Source of the DNA: Sutterella wadsworthensis 2_1_59BFAA
GTDB lineage: Bacteria; Pseudomonadota; Gammaproteobacteria; Burkholderiales; Burkholderiaceae_F
Direction: 5' to 3'
Assembly (NCBI RefSeq): GCF_000297775.1
Contig: NZ_JH815518.1
Location: 135,149 to 199,148, forward strand
DNA length: 64,000 nucleotides
The position numbers and the translations under genes were made by a program. Position 1 is the first letter of the stretch, and every line of letters starts with the position of its first letter. The notes under the pieces were generated by a model that was not told the origin of the DNA, did no database searches, and saw only the letters and a program-made list of their open reading frames with translations. Shown one piece after another: positions 45,657-54,187 of the stretch.

Positions 45657-48017
45657 TCAGCGTCGTGCCTGACGGCGGCGGTCCGATGGAATGCCCGCCT
45701 CGAAGACGCGCTTGACCTGCTCGACGTTGGCGTTCTGGCGGATCGTGCGCATCACGTGCATAAGATGACCGCGGTCGCGGACCTGAATGGTGATGCGGAT
45801 GAACTTCTGAGCGTCCTCGTCGTCGATCATCATGCCGACGATGCTGGAGTTGGCTTCAGCGACGCTTGTCGCAACCTGAGCGATCGAAGCGTGAGGATCT
45901 TCGACGCGGATTTCGAGCGGTACGGCGAAGTTGGCGTTGCGCTGATCGGGCGCCCACTGGACGTCTACCCAGCGTGACGGTTCGGCCTTGCGGCCGCGCT
46001 CGACGTGCGGGCAGTCCGCGCGGTGGATGACGAGGCCGTGACCGGCGCGGCTGAAGCCCACGATCTTGTCGCCGGGGATCGGGTGACAGCACTTCGAGAG
46101 CTCGACGGCGACGCCTTCATTGCCACGGATGACGATCTCAGGCAGTGCAGTGGTGGCGAAGGCCTCTTTTTCCGTGTCGTGCATCAGGCGAACGAGGCGG
46201 TGAATGACGGTGGCGGGCAGGTCCTTGCCGAGGCCGATGGAGGCATAAAGGGCCTCCCTGCTTTCGACGCTCAGTTCGTTCTGGACCTTCTGCCAGACGG
46301 TGTCGGGAATGGCGTCGAGAGACAGGTGGTTGCCCTGAGCCAGACGTTCGAGTACGTCGCGGCCGAGGCTTGCGGCCTCGTCAAAGCGGCAGTTGCGCAA
46401 ATACTGGCGAATTTCGGCTCGGGCGCGACCGGAGTGGATGAAGTCAAGCCATTCGGGGCTCGGGCTGGCGTCGGGAGACGTGATGATCTCCACCATGTCG
46501 CCGTTGTGAAGCTGAGCGGAGAGCGGACGGTCCTCGCCGTTGATGCGACAGCCGTTCGTGTGGTTGCCCACGTCCGTGTGGATCTGGTACGCGAAGTCGA
46601 CGGGGGTGCTGCCTCTGGGCAGGGAGATGATCTGGCCCTTCGGCGTGAAGGCGTAGAGTCTGTTGGGGAAGAGGTCGACCTTGATGTTCTCGATGAACTC
46701 GCTGCTGTCCTGACTTGTGCGCTGAATTTCCATCAGGCTCTGGAGCCAGGCGGCGGTGCGGGACTGGATGTCGCTCGAGTCAAAGTCGTTCTTGAACATC
46801 CACTGCGTGAGGATGCCGTTTTCGGCGACCTGATGCATCTGCTCGGTGCGGATCTGGAATTCGACGGGAGTACCGTAGGGGCCGATCACGGTCGTGTGCA
46901 GGCTCTGGTAACCGTTGAGCTTCGGAATGGCGATGAAGTCCTTGAAGCGGCGGTGGATGGGCTTGTAGAGTCGGTGCAGGGCGCCGAGCGCAAGGTAGCA
47001 GTCGTCGACCGAGCGCACGATGACGCGGAAGCCGTAGATGTCGAGGGCGTCCGAGAACGATTGGTGGTTCTCGCGCATCTTGTTGTAGATGCCGTAGATC
47101 GTCTTGTCGCGCCCGATGATGCGTGCGCGGATGCCCTGCTTGGGCAGGAAGGCCTTGGTTTCGTTGAGAATGCGTTCGAGAACGGCGCGGCGGTTGTTGC
47201 GCATTAAAAGCACGTTCTCGTAGAGCACCTTGTAGCGAAGCGGATATCGGTTTGCGAAGCTCAGCTCCTGCAGCTCGCGGAAGACGTTGTTCATGCCGAG
47301 CTGGTGGGCGATCGGCACGTAGATGTCGAGCGTCTCGTTGGCGATGCGGGCGCACTTTTCGGGGCGCATGACGCCGAGCGTGCGCATGTTGTGCACGCGG
47401 TCTGCGAGCTTGACGATGACGACGCGAAGGTCGCGGGACATCGCGAGGAGCATCTTGCGGAAGCTTTCGGCCTGTGCCGCGGCAGCGGAGGAGAAGCGGA
47501 GCTTGTCGAGCTTGCTCACGCCGTCGACGAGTTCGGCGACCTCGATGCCGAATTTTTCCGCCATCTCTTGCTTGCTCGTGCCCGTGTCCTCAAGGACGTC
47601 GTGCATGAGGCCCGCCTGAATGGTCGGAGCGTCCATGCGCCAGGAAGCGAGAATGGAGGCGACGGCGATCGGGTGGGTGATGTAGGGTTCGCCGGACTTT
47701 CGAAACTGTCCGAGATGGGCGGCGTCGGCGTAGCGGTAGGCCTCGCGGATCTTTTCGACGTCAGGCGTGGCGAGGTACTGTCGGCAGAGCTCGACGAGCG
47801 CGGAGGCGGTGGCGGTGGCCGCAGGCGCCTTGGGCGTGAAGAGCGGCAGGTCGGCCTCAGGCATGGCGGCAGGCGCCACGGCGGTCACGGGAGCCTTGAC
47901 GGCAGACTTGACGGAGGCTGCCTTGCGCGTTGAAGGAATGGGCTGAGGGGCCTGCGTTTTGCCGTCCTCGCTCGTAGCGTAGAGGTCGTCAGGATATTGA
48001 ATTTGCTCGGCTGTCAT
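45657..48017 (-). CDS. spoT: Bifunctional (p)ppGpp synthetase/hydrolase
   Basis: A 786-residue RelA/SpoT homologue that makes and degrades the stringent alarmone. After an Ala/Pro-rich N-terminus of about 75 residues comes the HD hydrolase: YITHPIAVASIL, AGLMHDVLEDTG and KLADRVHNMRTL keep the metal-binding His/Asp residues, so hydrolysis should be active. The synthetase follows, with IYGFRVIVRSVDDCY and RFKDFIAIPKLNGYQSLHTTV. A TGS domain (LYAFTPKGQIISLPRGSTPVDFAY) sits near 465, and a zinc-finger-like CCHPIPGD and an ACT domain (near 705-780) close the protein. The rpoZ gene lies just upstream on the same strand but a terminator intervenes. Confidence 0.96.
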   Translation of the reverse strand: MTAEQIQYPDDLYATSEDGKTQAPQPIPSTRKAASVKSAVKAPVTAVAPAAMPEADLPLFTPKAPAATATASALVELCRQYLATPDVEKIREAYRYADAAHLGQFRKSGEPYITHPIAVASILASWRMDAPTIQAGLMHDVLEDTGTSKQEMAEKFGIEVAELVDGVSKLDKLRFSSAAAAQAESFRKMLLAMSRDLRVVIVKLADRVHNMRTLGVMRPEKCARIANETLDIYVPIAHQLGMNNVFRELQELSFANRYPLRYKVLYENVLLMRNNRRAVLERILNETKAFLPKQGIRARIIGRDKTIYGIYNKMRENHQSFSDALDIYGFRVIVRSVDDCYLALGALHRLYKPIHRRFKDFIAIPKLNGYQSLHTTVIGPYGTPVEFQIRTEQMHQVAENGILTQWMFKNDFDSSDIQSRTAAWLQSLMEIQRTSQDSSEFIENIKVDLFPNRLYAFTPKGQIISLPRGSTPVDFAYQIHTDVGNHTNGCRINGEDRPLSAQLHNGDMVEIITSPDASPSPEWLDFIHSGRARAEIRQYLRNCRFDEAASLGRDVLERLAQGNHLSLDAIPDTVWQKVQNELSVESREALYASIGLGKDLPATVIHRLVRLMHDTEKEAFATTALPEIVIRGNEGVAVELSKCCHPIPGDKIVGFSRAGHGLVIHRADCPHVERGRKAEPSRWVDVQWAPDQRNANFAVPLEIRVEDPHASIAQVATSVAEANSSIVGMMIDDEDAQKFIRITIQVRDRGHLMHVMRTIRQNANVEQVKRVFEAGIPSDRRRQARR

Positions 48018-48112
48018 AACGGCAGGGATTCCGTATTGATGAGGAGGGCTTCAGTCGCTGCGGGAGTTTCTTTCGCCTCTCGTCGCTTCGCACTATCGAC
48101 CGCCCTGAATGC

Positions 48113-48161
48113 AAAAAGGCCAGGCGTTTCGCCCGCTTTCGCGGCAAAACGTGCCTGACCT
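48113..48161 (-). terminator. Terminator between rpoZ and spoT
   Basis: AGGCCAGGCGTTT pairs with AAACGTGCCTGACCT with a small bulge, enclosing an inner CGC stem. On the minus strand TTTTTGC follows. spoT therefore needs readthrough or its own promoter. Confidence 0.75.
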
Positions 48162-48189
48162 GATGAAAGCTTGGTGCGTAACTGACAGT

Positions 48190-48390
48190 TTACGGCACGC
48201 GCTTCAACATTTCGAGTCCGACCTCGCCCTTGGCAATCTCGCGCAGGGCAACGACGGCGGGCTTGTCCTTGGCTTCAACCTTCGGGGCGTAGCCCTGCGT
48301 CAGATGACGGGCGCGGTAGGCAGCCACGAGAACCATCTGGAAGCGGTTCGGGATCTTCTTCAGGCAGTCTTCAACAGTAATACGGGCCAT
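48190..48390 (-). CDS. rpoZ: RNA polymerase omega subunit
   Basis: A 66-residue subunit that helps fold beta-prime and, with it, binds ppGpp. [33 protein letters not shown] is the typical opening, with RF-x-LV-x-AA-x-RAR, followed by [18 protein letters not shown]. The length is short, as usual in betaproteobacteria. It lies between gmk and spoT, the standard setting. Confidence 0.96.
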   Translation of the reverse strand: MARITVEDCLKKIPNRFQMVLVAAYRARHLTQGYAPKVEAKDKPAVVALREIAKGEVGLEMLKRVP

Positions 48391-48443
48391 TTTGTTTGCT
48401 GGATAGATGGGAAAAACGAAAAATCGGCGGTTTGACGTGAGGG

Positions 48444-49091
48444 TCAGAGCGGAATGCCGAGCGAGGCGAACTGTTCGCGGTGGCGGACGGCCTGCTGACC
48501 GAAGGCGAGGCGGCTTGCAACAACCACGGCCTGCATCTGGGAAAGCGCCGTTTCAAAATCTTCATTGATTATAACGTACTCGAATTCGGGCGCATGCGAC
48601 ATTTCGGCACCAGCGCCGAGCAGACGGCGCGTGATCGTCTGTTCGGAATCCGTGCCGCGGTGGTGAAGGCGCCATTCGAGAGCCTCGATGGAGGGCGGCA
48701 GGATGAAGATGCCGACCGTGCCGTCGAAGCGTTCACGGACCTGACGGGCGCCCTGCCAGTCGATCTCGAGAAGAACGTCGTTGCCCTGGGCCATCTGGCC
48801 TTCGATCCAGATGCGGCTCGTGCCGTAGTAGTTGCCGTGGACAAGGGCGGACTCGAGGAATTCGCCGCGGTCGCGCATGGCGAGGAACTCGTGTTCGCTC
48901 ACGAAGTGGTATTCGCGGCCGTTGACTTCGCCCGGACGGGGCTGGCGGGTCGTGTGCGAGATGGAGAGCTTGAGCGTAGGCTCGAGCTTGAGAAGTGCGT
49001 TGACGAGCGACGACTTGCCGGCGCCGGAGGGCGCCGTCACGAGAAACAGCCTGCCTGCGTGCAGCGGACGGGCAGCGGATTCACTGGACAT
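48444..49091 (-). CDS. gmk: Guanylate kinase
   Basis: A 215-residue enzyme that phosphorylates GMP to GDP. The P-loop is [16 protein letters not shown] near residue 15. The GMP-binding region includes [23 protein letters not shown] near 43 and [16 protein letters not shown] near 77, and [14 protein letters not shown] near 105 is the signature. [20 protein letters not shown] follows. The length is normal. It is followed by rpoZ (53 bp) in the same direction. A GC-rich hairpin, GACGGCGCG/CGCGCCGTC, lies in the leader near 49112-49143. Confidence 0.96.
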   Translation of the reverse strand: MSSESAARPLHAGRLFLVTAPSGAGKSSLVNALLKLEPTLKLSISHTTRQPRPGEVNGREYHFVSEHEFLAMRDRGEFLESALVHGNYYGTSRIWIEGQMAQGNDVLLEIDWQGARQVRERFDGTVGIFILPPSIEALEWRLHHRGTDSEQTITRRLLGAGAEMSHAPEFEYVIINEDFETALSQMQAVVVASRLAFGQQAVRHREQFASLGIPL

Positions 49092-49192
49092 TCGTGTTCT
49101 CCATCAATGGCTGACGGCGCGTGTGATGCGGCGCGCGCCGTCGGAGACCCGCCCGAAGGCAGGTCGGAAAAAATGAAAGGTCAATATTTTAA

Positions 49193-49224
49193 GGGAGACG
49201 GCGCCCTCTGTGGCGCCGTCTCCC
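49193..49224 (-). terminator. Terminator between yicC and gmk
   Basis: GGGAGACGGCGCC and GGCGCCGTCTCCC form a perfect 13-bp stem with a CTCTGT loop. It stops minus-strand transcripts from yicC; TTAAAATATT follows on that strand. Confidence 0.75.
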
Positions 49225-49258
49225 CGTGATTTTTTTAAGCTGTCTCGCAACGGAACGG

Positions 49259-50158
49259 TTATTCGAGGTTCTGGATCTGCTCGCGCATCTGCTCGATGAC
49301 GACCTTCAGCGCCAGAGAGGCGTTCGTCATTTCAATGGCGGCGGCCTTGGAGCCGAGGGTGTTGGCCTCGCGGTTCATTTCCTGCACGACGAAGTCAAGT
49401 CGGCGGCCGACGGCGCCGCCCTTATTCAGAATGCGTCGGACTTCGGTCACGTGCGTGTAGAGTCGGTTGATTTCCTCCTCGACGTCCATGCGCATGGCGT
49501 AGAGCGTCACTTCCTGACGGATGCGGTCGCTCACTTCCTCGCGGGTGAGCGTGCTCGTTTCGGTAAGTGCTGTGCAGAGGGCGTTTTCAAGGCGTTCCTT
49601 GAGCTTGCCCTCGATGTGGGCGAGGATTTCGGGCATGCGGCCCTTGACTTCGGTTACGACTTCTTCAATCTGCTGGCAGTTGTTGAGGAGCACGCTGGCG
49701 AGCGCCTCGCCTTCGCGGGCTCGGGAGGCGGTGAAGGCGTCGAGCGCGTTGTTGAGCACGGCAAGCACGGCGCTTGAGACGGCGTCCTGATCGATGCGGT
49801 CGTTCACCATGACGCCGGGCATCGAGAGGAGATCCGATACGGAGAGTTCACGGGCGTTGGGCACGGCATCGAGAACGGTTTGCTGCAGTTCGACGATGCG
49901 GTTCAGGACGGAAGCGTTGATGCGGGCGGGCACGGCGTTTTCATCCGGGGTGATGTAGCCTCGGATTTCCACCTTGCCGCGAGCAATGCGCTTCTGGATG
50001 GTCTCGCGGATCAGAGGATCGGCAAAGCGAAGGTCCTCGTTGAGTCGGAGCGTAAGGTCAAGGAATCGGGAGTTGACGGAACGGCACTCGAGGGTCACGG
50101 TTCCGAGCGGCGTGGGGCCCGACGCGACGGCATAGCCGGTCATGCTGGCAACGGTCAT
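49259..50158 (-). CDS. yicC: YicC-family endoribonuclease
   Basis: A 299-residue protein starting MTVASMTGYAVASGPTPLGTVTLECRSVNSRFLDL, the conserved N-terminus. DPLIRETIQKRIARGKVEI and the C-terminal DUF1732-type segment GGAVGRRLDFVVQEMNREANTLGSKA are diagnostic. Helical regions in between are rich in Glu. YicC in E. coli is an RNase that acts on the small RNA RyhB. ATG 50158 is the conserved start; the frame continues to 50293 without homology. In many proteobacteria yicC is divergent from rph, as it would be here but for an inserted glycosyltransferase gene. Confidence 0.93.
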   Translation of the reverse strand: MTVASMTGYAVASGPTPLGTVTLECRSVNSRFLDLTLRLNEDLRFADPLIRETIQKRIARGKVEIRGYITPDENAVPARINASVLNRIVELQQTVLDAVPNARELSVSDLLSMPGVMVNDRIDQDAVSSAVLAVLNNALDAFTASRAREGEALASVLLNNCQQIEEVVTEVKGRMPEILAHIEGKLKERLENALCTALTETSTLTREEVSDRIRQEVTLYAMRMDVEEEINRLYTHVTEVRRILNKGGAVGRRLDFVVQEMNREANTLGSKAAAIEMTNASLALKVVIEQMREQIQNLE

Positions 50159-50353
50159 GGTTTGAGTCCTGTAGTGTTTGGTTGCGGCCGCATTGGATCT
50201 AGATTGAGATGCGGCGGAGAGAATATTGTATGCCATCATTCCCCAAACTTTTTGACGGAGAAAGAGACTGCGGGTATAAAGGGGGGAGAGCACTGTCCCT
50301 GAGGATGGCTGACTCTAAGCGTGAAGGATCGTTGCGGTAACTTGGGAGGTAAG

Positions 50354-51331
50354 ATGAGCGGGCCGTTGGTTTCTATAGTAGTTCCTGTTTATAACGTCGA
50401 AAGTTATATTGAAGAATGTCTTCAGTCTGTGTGTTCTCAAACTTATGAAAACCTAGAGATTATTTGCGTTGATGATGTTGGCAATGACAGATCTATGGAT
50501 GTTGTCAGGTCATTCGCAGTCAAGGATTGTAGGATAAAAATCATTGAGCATGATAAAAATAAGGGGTTGGCTGAGGCAAGAAACACAGGGTTGGAACATG
50601 TGTCAGGAGACTATGTTTTCTTCTTGGATTCTGACGATTGGTTGAGTATTGATGCAATTGAGAAATTTGTTCGTAGTGCAAAGGTGGGTGAGCCAGATAT
50701 TGTTGTTGGTCAGGGGTTGGCATTCTCGGATGATGATACGAAGAATACGAGAATTGTTACGGAATCCGTGAATTTATGGTTGGCTCTTCCGAAAGAAGTG
50801 GAGGTGAGAGCAGGGAATTTGCTGATGATGGTGAGCAAAATACCTTGTGTTGCTTGGGGTAAGCTTTTTAGAATGGAATTTTTATTGAGTAATAAACTTA
50901 AGTTTATTACTCAAAATGTGCGTCATGAAGATAATGGATTTCATCTGAAGTGTATCGCGTGTAGACCAAGGGTTAGTGTTGTTAATGATTTTGTTTATCA
51001 CTATAGAATACGTGCTTCGTCAATTATGGGGAAGATTAGGGAGACGGAAAAGGGAAGAGGTAAGGCGCTTTCTGATTATAGGAAGGTAATTGATGATGCT
51101 TGTGAGTTTGCTAGTAGCAAGGATGTGGCCTTTTCTGTTTTTATTCGTGATTCTGCCTTTGATGCTTATGCTTTTAGACGATTTGGTTGTGTCTTTTATT
51201 GGGGATGTTATCGAAAATTTATTCGAATTGGGCCGATTGTTTTTCTGAAGTTGGACGTGTCGTCTGATAGGGGGACTTATTATCTGAAGGTGTTTGGAGT
51301 GAAAGTTTTTGAAAAGCCCTTTGTGCTTTAA
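50354..51331 (+). CDS. AT-rich family 2 glycosyltransferase
   Basis: A 325-residue GT2 enzyme starting MSGPLVSIVVPVYNVESYIEECLQSV, with IICVDDVGNDRSMDVV near residue 36 (usually DDGSxD) and YVFFLDSDDWLSIDAIEKF near 85 (DxD). NKGLAEARNTGLEHVSGD precedes it, and HEDNGFHLKCIA carries the ED-type base. The C-terminus KVFGVKVFEKPFVL is basic and hydrophobic. The gene is strikingly AT-rich: three 60-base lines counted gave 25-42% GC, against about 75% in the rph line at 51481. It sits between yicC and rph, which normally face each other directly, and so looks transferred. ATG 50354 has GGGAGG upstream. It probably makes surface glycan; the sugar is unknown. Confidence 0.88.
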   Translation: MSGPLVSIVVPVYNVESYIEECLQSVCSQTYENLEIICVDDVGNDRSMDVVRSFAVKDCRIKIIEHDKNKGLAEARNTGLEHVSGDYVFFLDSDDWLSIDAIEKFVRSAKVGEPDIVVGQGLAFSDDDTKNTRIVTESVNLWLALPKEVEVRAGNLLMMVSKIPCVAWGKLFRMEFLLSNKLKFITQNVRHEDNGFHLKCIACRPRVSVVNDFVYHYRIRASSIMGKIRETEKGRGKALSDYRKVIDDACEFASSKDVAFSVFIRDSAFDAYAFRRFGCVFYWGCYRKFIRIGPIVFLKLDVSSDRGTYYLKVFGVKVFEKPFVL

Positions 51332-51367
51332 TTGATAAAGTTGATGACTTGTATAAGTGAAGAGATA

Positions 51368-52078
51368 ATGATGAGAGAGAGAAGAGATGATGAGTTGCGC
51401 CCGCTCAGCTTCCGTCGTGGTTTTACGAAATACGCGGAAGGCAGCGTGCTTGTTTCGGCAGGTGACACCCGCGTGCTCTGCACGGCGACCGTGACGCCGG
51501 GCGTGCCCCGCTTCCTGACGGGCAAGGGTGAGGGCTGGGTGACGGCCGAGTACGGTCTGCTTCCGAGGTCCACGGGCACGCGTTGCGATCGCGAGGCCGT
51601 CAAGGGCAAGCAGTCAGGCCGCACGCAGGAAATCCAGCGTCTGATCGGACGAAGCCTTCGCGCTGCGGTCGACCGAAGGAAGCTCGGTGAATTTACGATC
51701 CAGATCGACTGCGACGTTCTGCAGGCCGACGGCGGCACGCGTTGCGCCTCGATTTCAGGCGCTTGGGTTGCGTTGAGGGATGCCGTCAACGGCATGCTTG
51801 AAAAGGGGCAGATCACGGAGGACCCGATCCTCACTCAGGTGAGCGCCGTGTCGGCGGGCATTGTTGACGGTCGTCCCGTCCTCGATCTCAACTATGTTGA
51901 GGACAGCGGCAGCGACACCGACATGAACGTCGTGATGACGGGCGAGGGGCGCTTCGTCGAAATTCAGGGGACGGCGGAAGGCGCGGTCTTCAGTCGTGCA
52001 GAGCTTGACGAACTGCTGCGTCTTGCCGAAAAGGGCAATCTGGAAATCATGGCGCTGCAGCGTGCTGCGTTTGAGTAA
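51368..52078 (+). CDS. rph: Ribonuclease PH
   Basis: A 236-residue phosphorolytic 3'-5' exoribonuclease that trims tRNA 3' ends. It opens [25 protein letters not shown], followed by [36 protein letters not shown] and [20 protein letters not shown]. The catalytic domain includes [26 protein letters not shown] and [20 protein letters not shown]. Two ATGs are adjacent (51368 and 51371). The first ~25 bases of the gene and the leader share the AT-rich composition of the upstream glycosyltransferase. It is followed by rdgB after 22 bp. Confidence 0.96.
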   Translation: MMRERRDDELRPLSFRRGFTKYAEGSVLVSAGDTRVLCTATVTPGVPRFLTGKGEGWVTAEYGLLPRSTGTRCDREAVKGKQSGRTQEIQRLIGRSLRAAVDRRKLGEFTIQIDCDVLQADGGTRCASISGAWVALRDAVNGMLEKGQITEDPILTQVSAVSAGIVDGRPVLDLNYVEDSGSDTDMNVVMTGEGRFVEIQGTAEGAVFSRAELDELLRLAEKGNLEIMALQRAAFE

Positions 52079-52100
52079 GGTTGAGTAAGGGGAGATGGGG

Positions 52101-52700
52101 ATGGAAAAGTCTCTGGTGCTTGCTTCCAACAACAAGGGAAAACTTCGTGAGTTTCAGGCGATGTTCGCCGAGTTCGGCGTCGATGTGATCAATCAGGGCG
52201 CGCTTGGTGTCGAAGCCTGTCCGGAGCCCTTCGGCACCTTCATTGAGAATTGTCTCGCCAAGGCTCGTCATGCGTCGAAGATGACGGGACGCCCCGCCAT
52301 GGCGGACGATTCGGGCGTCTGCGTCAATGCCTTGAACGGCATGCCCGGCGTTTTGTCGGCCCGCTTTGCGGGAGAGCTGAGCAATGATGAGGCCAACAAC
52401 CGTCTTCTGGTCGAGAGACTGCAGGGCAAGGACGACAGGAGGGCGCACTACACCTGCGTGCTGACGGCCGTGCGCACGCCCGACGATCCCGAGCCGCTCG
52501 TGGCCGTCGGCCGCTGGTACGGCGAAATCTGTGACGAGCCTGCGGGTGAGGGCGGCTTCGGCTACGATCCACACTTTTTCGTTCCAGAGTACGGTCGAAC
52601 GGCCGCAGAGCTCACGGCTGAGGAAAAGAACCGCGTGAGCCATCGCGGCAAGGCCCTTGTGCAGATGCACAAGCTGCTTCGCGAGGCCTGGGGCTGGTGA
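52101..52700 (+). CDS. rdgB: XTP/dITP diphosphatase (RdgB/HAM1)
   Basis: A 199-residue pyrophosphatase that removes deaminated purine triphosphates (dITP, XTP) before they enter DNA or RNA. SLVLASNNKGKLREFQAMF is the family N-terminus. FGTFIENCLAKARHASKMTGRPAMADDSGVCV carries the metal-binding acids, and GEGGFGYDPHFFVPEYGRTAAEL with KNRVSHRGKAL completes the active site. ATG 52101 follows GGGGAG at good spacing; ATG 52095 overlaps that element. Its stop overlaps hemW's start (TGATG), so the two are coupled. The order rph, rdgB, hemW is conserved in Burkholderiales. Confidence 0.96.
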   Translation: MEKSLVLASNNKGKLREFQAMFAEFGVDVINQGALGVEACPEPFGTFIENCLAKARHASKMTGRPAMADDSGVCVNALNGMPGVLSARFAGELSNDEANNRLLVERLQGKDDRRAHYTCVLTAVRTPDDPEPLVAVGRWYGEICDEPAGEGGFGYDPHFFVPEYGRTAAELTAEEKNRVSHRGKALVQMHKLLREAWGW

Positions 52701-53872
52701 TGAGCGCTCAATCTTCGTGGACGGCTGAAGCGGTTGCGAATATTCCGCTGTCGCTTTATCTGCACTGGCCCTGGTGCGTGCGCAAGTGTCCCTACTGTGA
52801 CTTCAACTCCCATGCCGCGCCTGCCGATTTGGCTGAAAGGGAATATGTCGACATGGTATTGAAGGATCTGGAGGGATGGCTTTCCGTCGCAGGCGGACGT
52901 CGAATCGAAACGGTCTTCATTGGCGGCGGCACGCCGAGCCTGATGAGCGGTGATGCCGTGGCCAGACTCCTTGAAGGGGCCGACGGACTGTTCGGGTTCA
53001 CATCCGACTGTGAGATTACGCTTGAGGCCAACCCCGGCACAGTGGACGAGGGGCGCTTCAGGGCTTTCCGCGATGCAGGCGTCAACCGAGTTTCCGTCGG
53101 CGTGCAGAGCTTCATGAACGAAAAGCTTCGGAAGCTCGGAAGAATTCACATCGCAGATGAGGCTCTGCGCGCGGCCTCGCATGCGGGTGAGGTGTTCGGA
53201 AACTTCAACCTTGATCTGATGTTCGCGCTGCCTGGCGAAACACTCGAGGAGGTGGCGAGGGAGGTGGAGACGGCGGTTGCTACCGGAGCCACGCACCTTT
53301 CGTTCTATCAGCTCACGATTGAACCCGGTACCGCGTTCGCCAAGCGCGTCCCGGAGGGCCTTCCTGACGATGACCTCTGTGCGGACATGTCTGATCTGGT
53401 GATTCGCTCGCTCGAAGAAGCGGGCTTCGAGCACTACGAGGTATCGGGCTATGCCGGACCCGGGCGCCGCTGCCGCCACAACCTCAATTACTGGACCTTC
53501 GGCGACTATCTCGCTGCGGGAGCGGGCGCGCATGGAAAGGTTACGACGCAGGGCGGAGTTGTTCGTGAGGTGCGGCACGCATCCCCCCGCAAGTACATGG
53601 CTTCGGTTTCTGAAACGGGAAGCGGCATTGCCGAACGCAGGGTCGTCGAGTCTGAGGACCTTCCCTTCGAATTCATGCTCAACACCCTGAGACTCACGGA
53701 AGGCGTGCCTGCGGAACTTTTTGAGGCTCGCACTGGGCTTTCGCTCAAGGTCGTTGAGCCGATACTTTCCGATTTGCGTGTGCAGGGACTGCTGACGGCG
53801 GATAAGTCGGTGATTCGTCCGACAGCCAGAGGGCGGGCCTTTCTTTCGGATCTGCAGGAAGCCTTTCTCTGA
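52700..53872 (+). CDS. hemW: Radical SAM heme chaperone HemW
   Basis: A 390-residue radical SAM protein once annotated as oxygen-independent coproporphyrinogen oxidase. HemW delivers heme to membrane proteins and lacks oxidase activity. The 4Fe-4S site is WCVRKCPYCDF (Cys26, Cys30, Cys33, CxxxCxxC). The HemN-type fourth Cys (CxxxCxxCxC) is replaced by Asp-Phe, which supports HemW. Other signatures are TVFIGGGTPSLM, EITLEANPG, GVNRVSVGVQSF and FNLDLMFALPGET. The C-terminal HemN_C region (RLTEGVPAELFEARTGL) is present. ATG 52700 overlaps the rdgB stop. It is the last gene before the glnA control region. Confidence 0.94.
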   Translation: MSAQSSWTAEAVANIPLSLYLHWPWCVRKCPYCDFNSHAAPADLAEREYVDMVLKDLEGWLSVAGGRRIETVFIGGGTPSLMSGDAVARLLEGADGLFGFTSDCEITLEANPGTVDEGRFRAFRDAGVNRVSVGVQSFMNEKLRKLGRIHIADEALRAASHAGEVFGNFNLDLMFALPGETLEEVAREVETAVATGATHLSFYQLTIEPGTAFAKRVPEGLPDDDLCADMSDLVIRSLEEAGFEHYEVSGYAGPGRRCRHNLNYWTFGDYLAAGAGAHGKVTTQGGVVREVRHASPRKYMASVSETGSGIAERRVVESEDLPFEFMLNTLRLTEGVPAELFEARTGLSLKVVEPILSDLRVQGLLTADKSVIRPTARGRAFLSDLQEAFL

Positions 53873-53924
53873 CGGATGGCGCAACCCGCACGCACTCGAA
53901 GAAGGCGCTCCTGAGGTGTTGAAA

Positions 53925-53941
53925 TGCACTGATTTGGTGCG
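53925..53941 (+). promoter_or_regulatory. NtrC binding site 1
   Basis: TGCACT-GATTT-GGTGCG, matching the 17-bp NtrC dyad (TGCACY-N5-GGTGCR) at every conserved half-site base. It lies about 31 bp (three helical turns) from site 2 and about 160 bp from the predicted start. Confidence 0.8.
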
Positions 53942-53955
53942 ATAATAAAGCGTTC

Positions 53956-53972
53956 GCAACCAAGTCGGTGCG
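53956..53972 (+). promoter_or_regulatory. NtrC binding site 2
   Basis: GCAACC-AAGTC-GGTGCG, a slightly weaker NtrC dyad centred 31 bp downstream of site 1, on the same DNA face. Tandem enhancer sites with this spacing are typical of glnA. Confidence 0.72.
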
Positions 53973-54067
53973 TTCAGCGCAGTGCAGGGGTGAAGCCTTC
54001 TGGGCGCAGGCATCGGCACAGGCGTCAGAATCGGGAAAACGCGCGTGAGAGTGCAGTCTTCGGGTTT

Positions 54068-54082
54068 TGGCACGCCTTTTGC
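54068..54082 (+). promoter_or_regulatory. Sigma-54 promoter of glnA
   Basis: TGGCAC-GCCTT-TTGC, with the invariant GG (54069-54070) and GC (54081-54082) exactly 10 bp apart. It predicts a start near 54094. The NtrC sites are 100-140 bp upstream of the -24 element, a proper enhancer distance. Confidence 0.9.
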
Positions 54083-54187
54083 TTGTATTGGAGTACGACC
54101 GTCGGGGGGCGCCCCCTTCGGCAGACAATTCCTCACAGGTCAGGCGCATGGATCGCCTTACCGGCTAATCTCTAGGAGAAAAATCAA

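Larger units (their letters stand above)
53873..54187 (+). promoter_or_regulatory. glnA control region (315 bp without a gene)
   Basis: This gap holds the nitrogen-controlled promoter of glnA: two NtrC-type sites and a sigma-54 promoter (listed separately). After the predicted start near 54094 there is a leader of about 94 nt containing AGGAG at 54174-54178, a good Shine-Dalgarno sequence for glnA. No terminator for hemW stands out. No other gene is seen. Confidence 0.8.
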
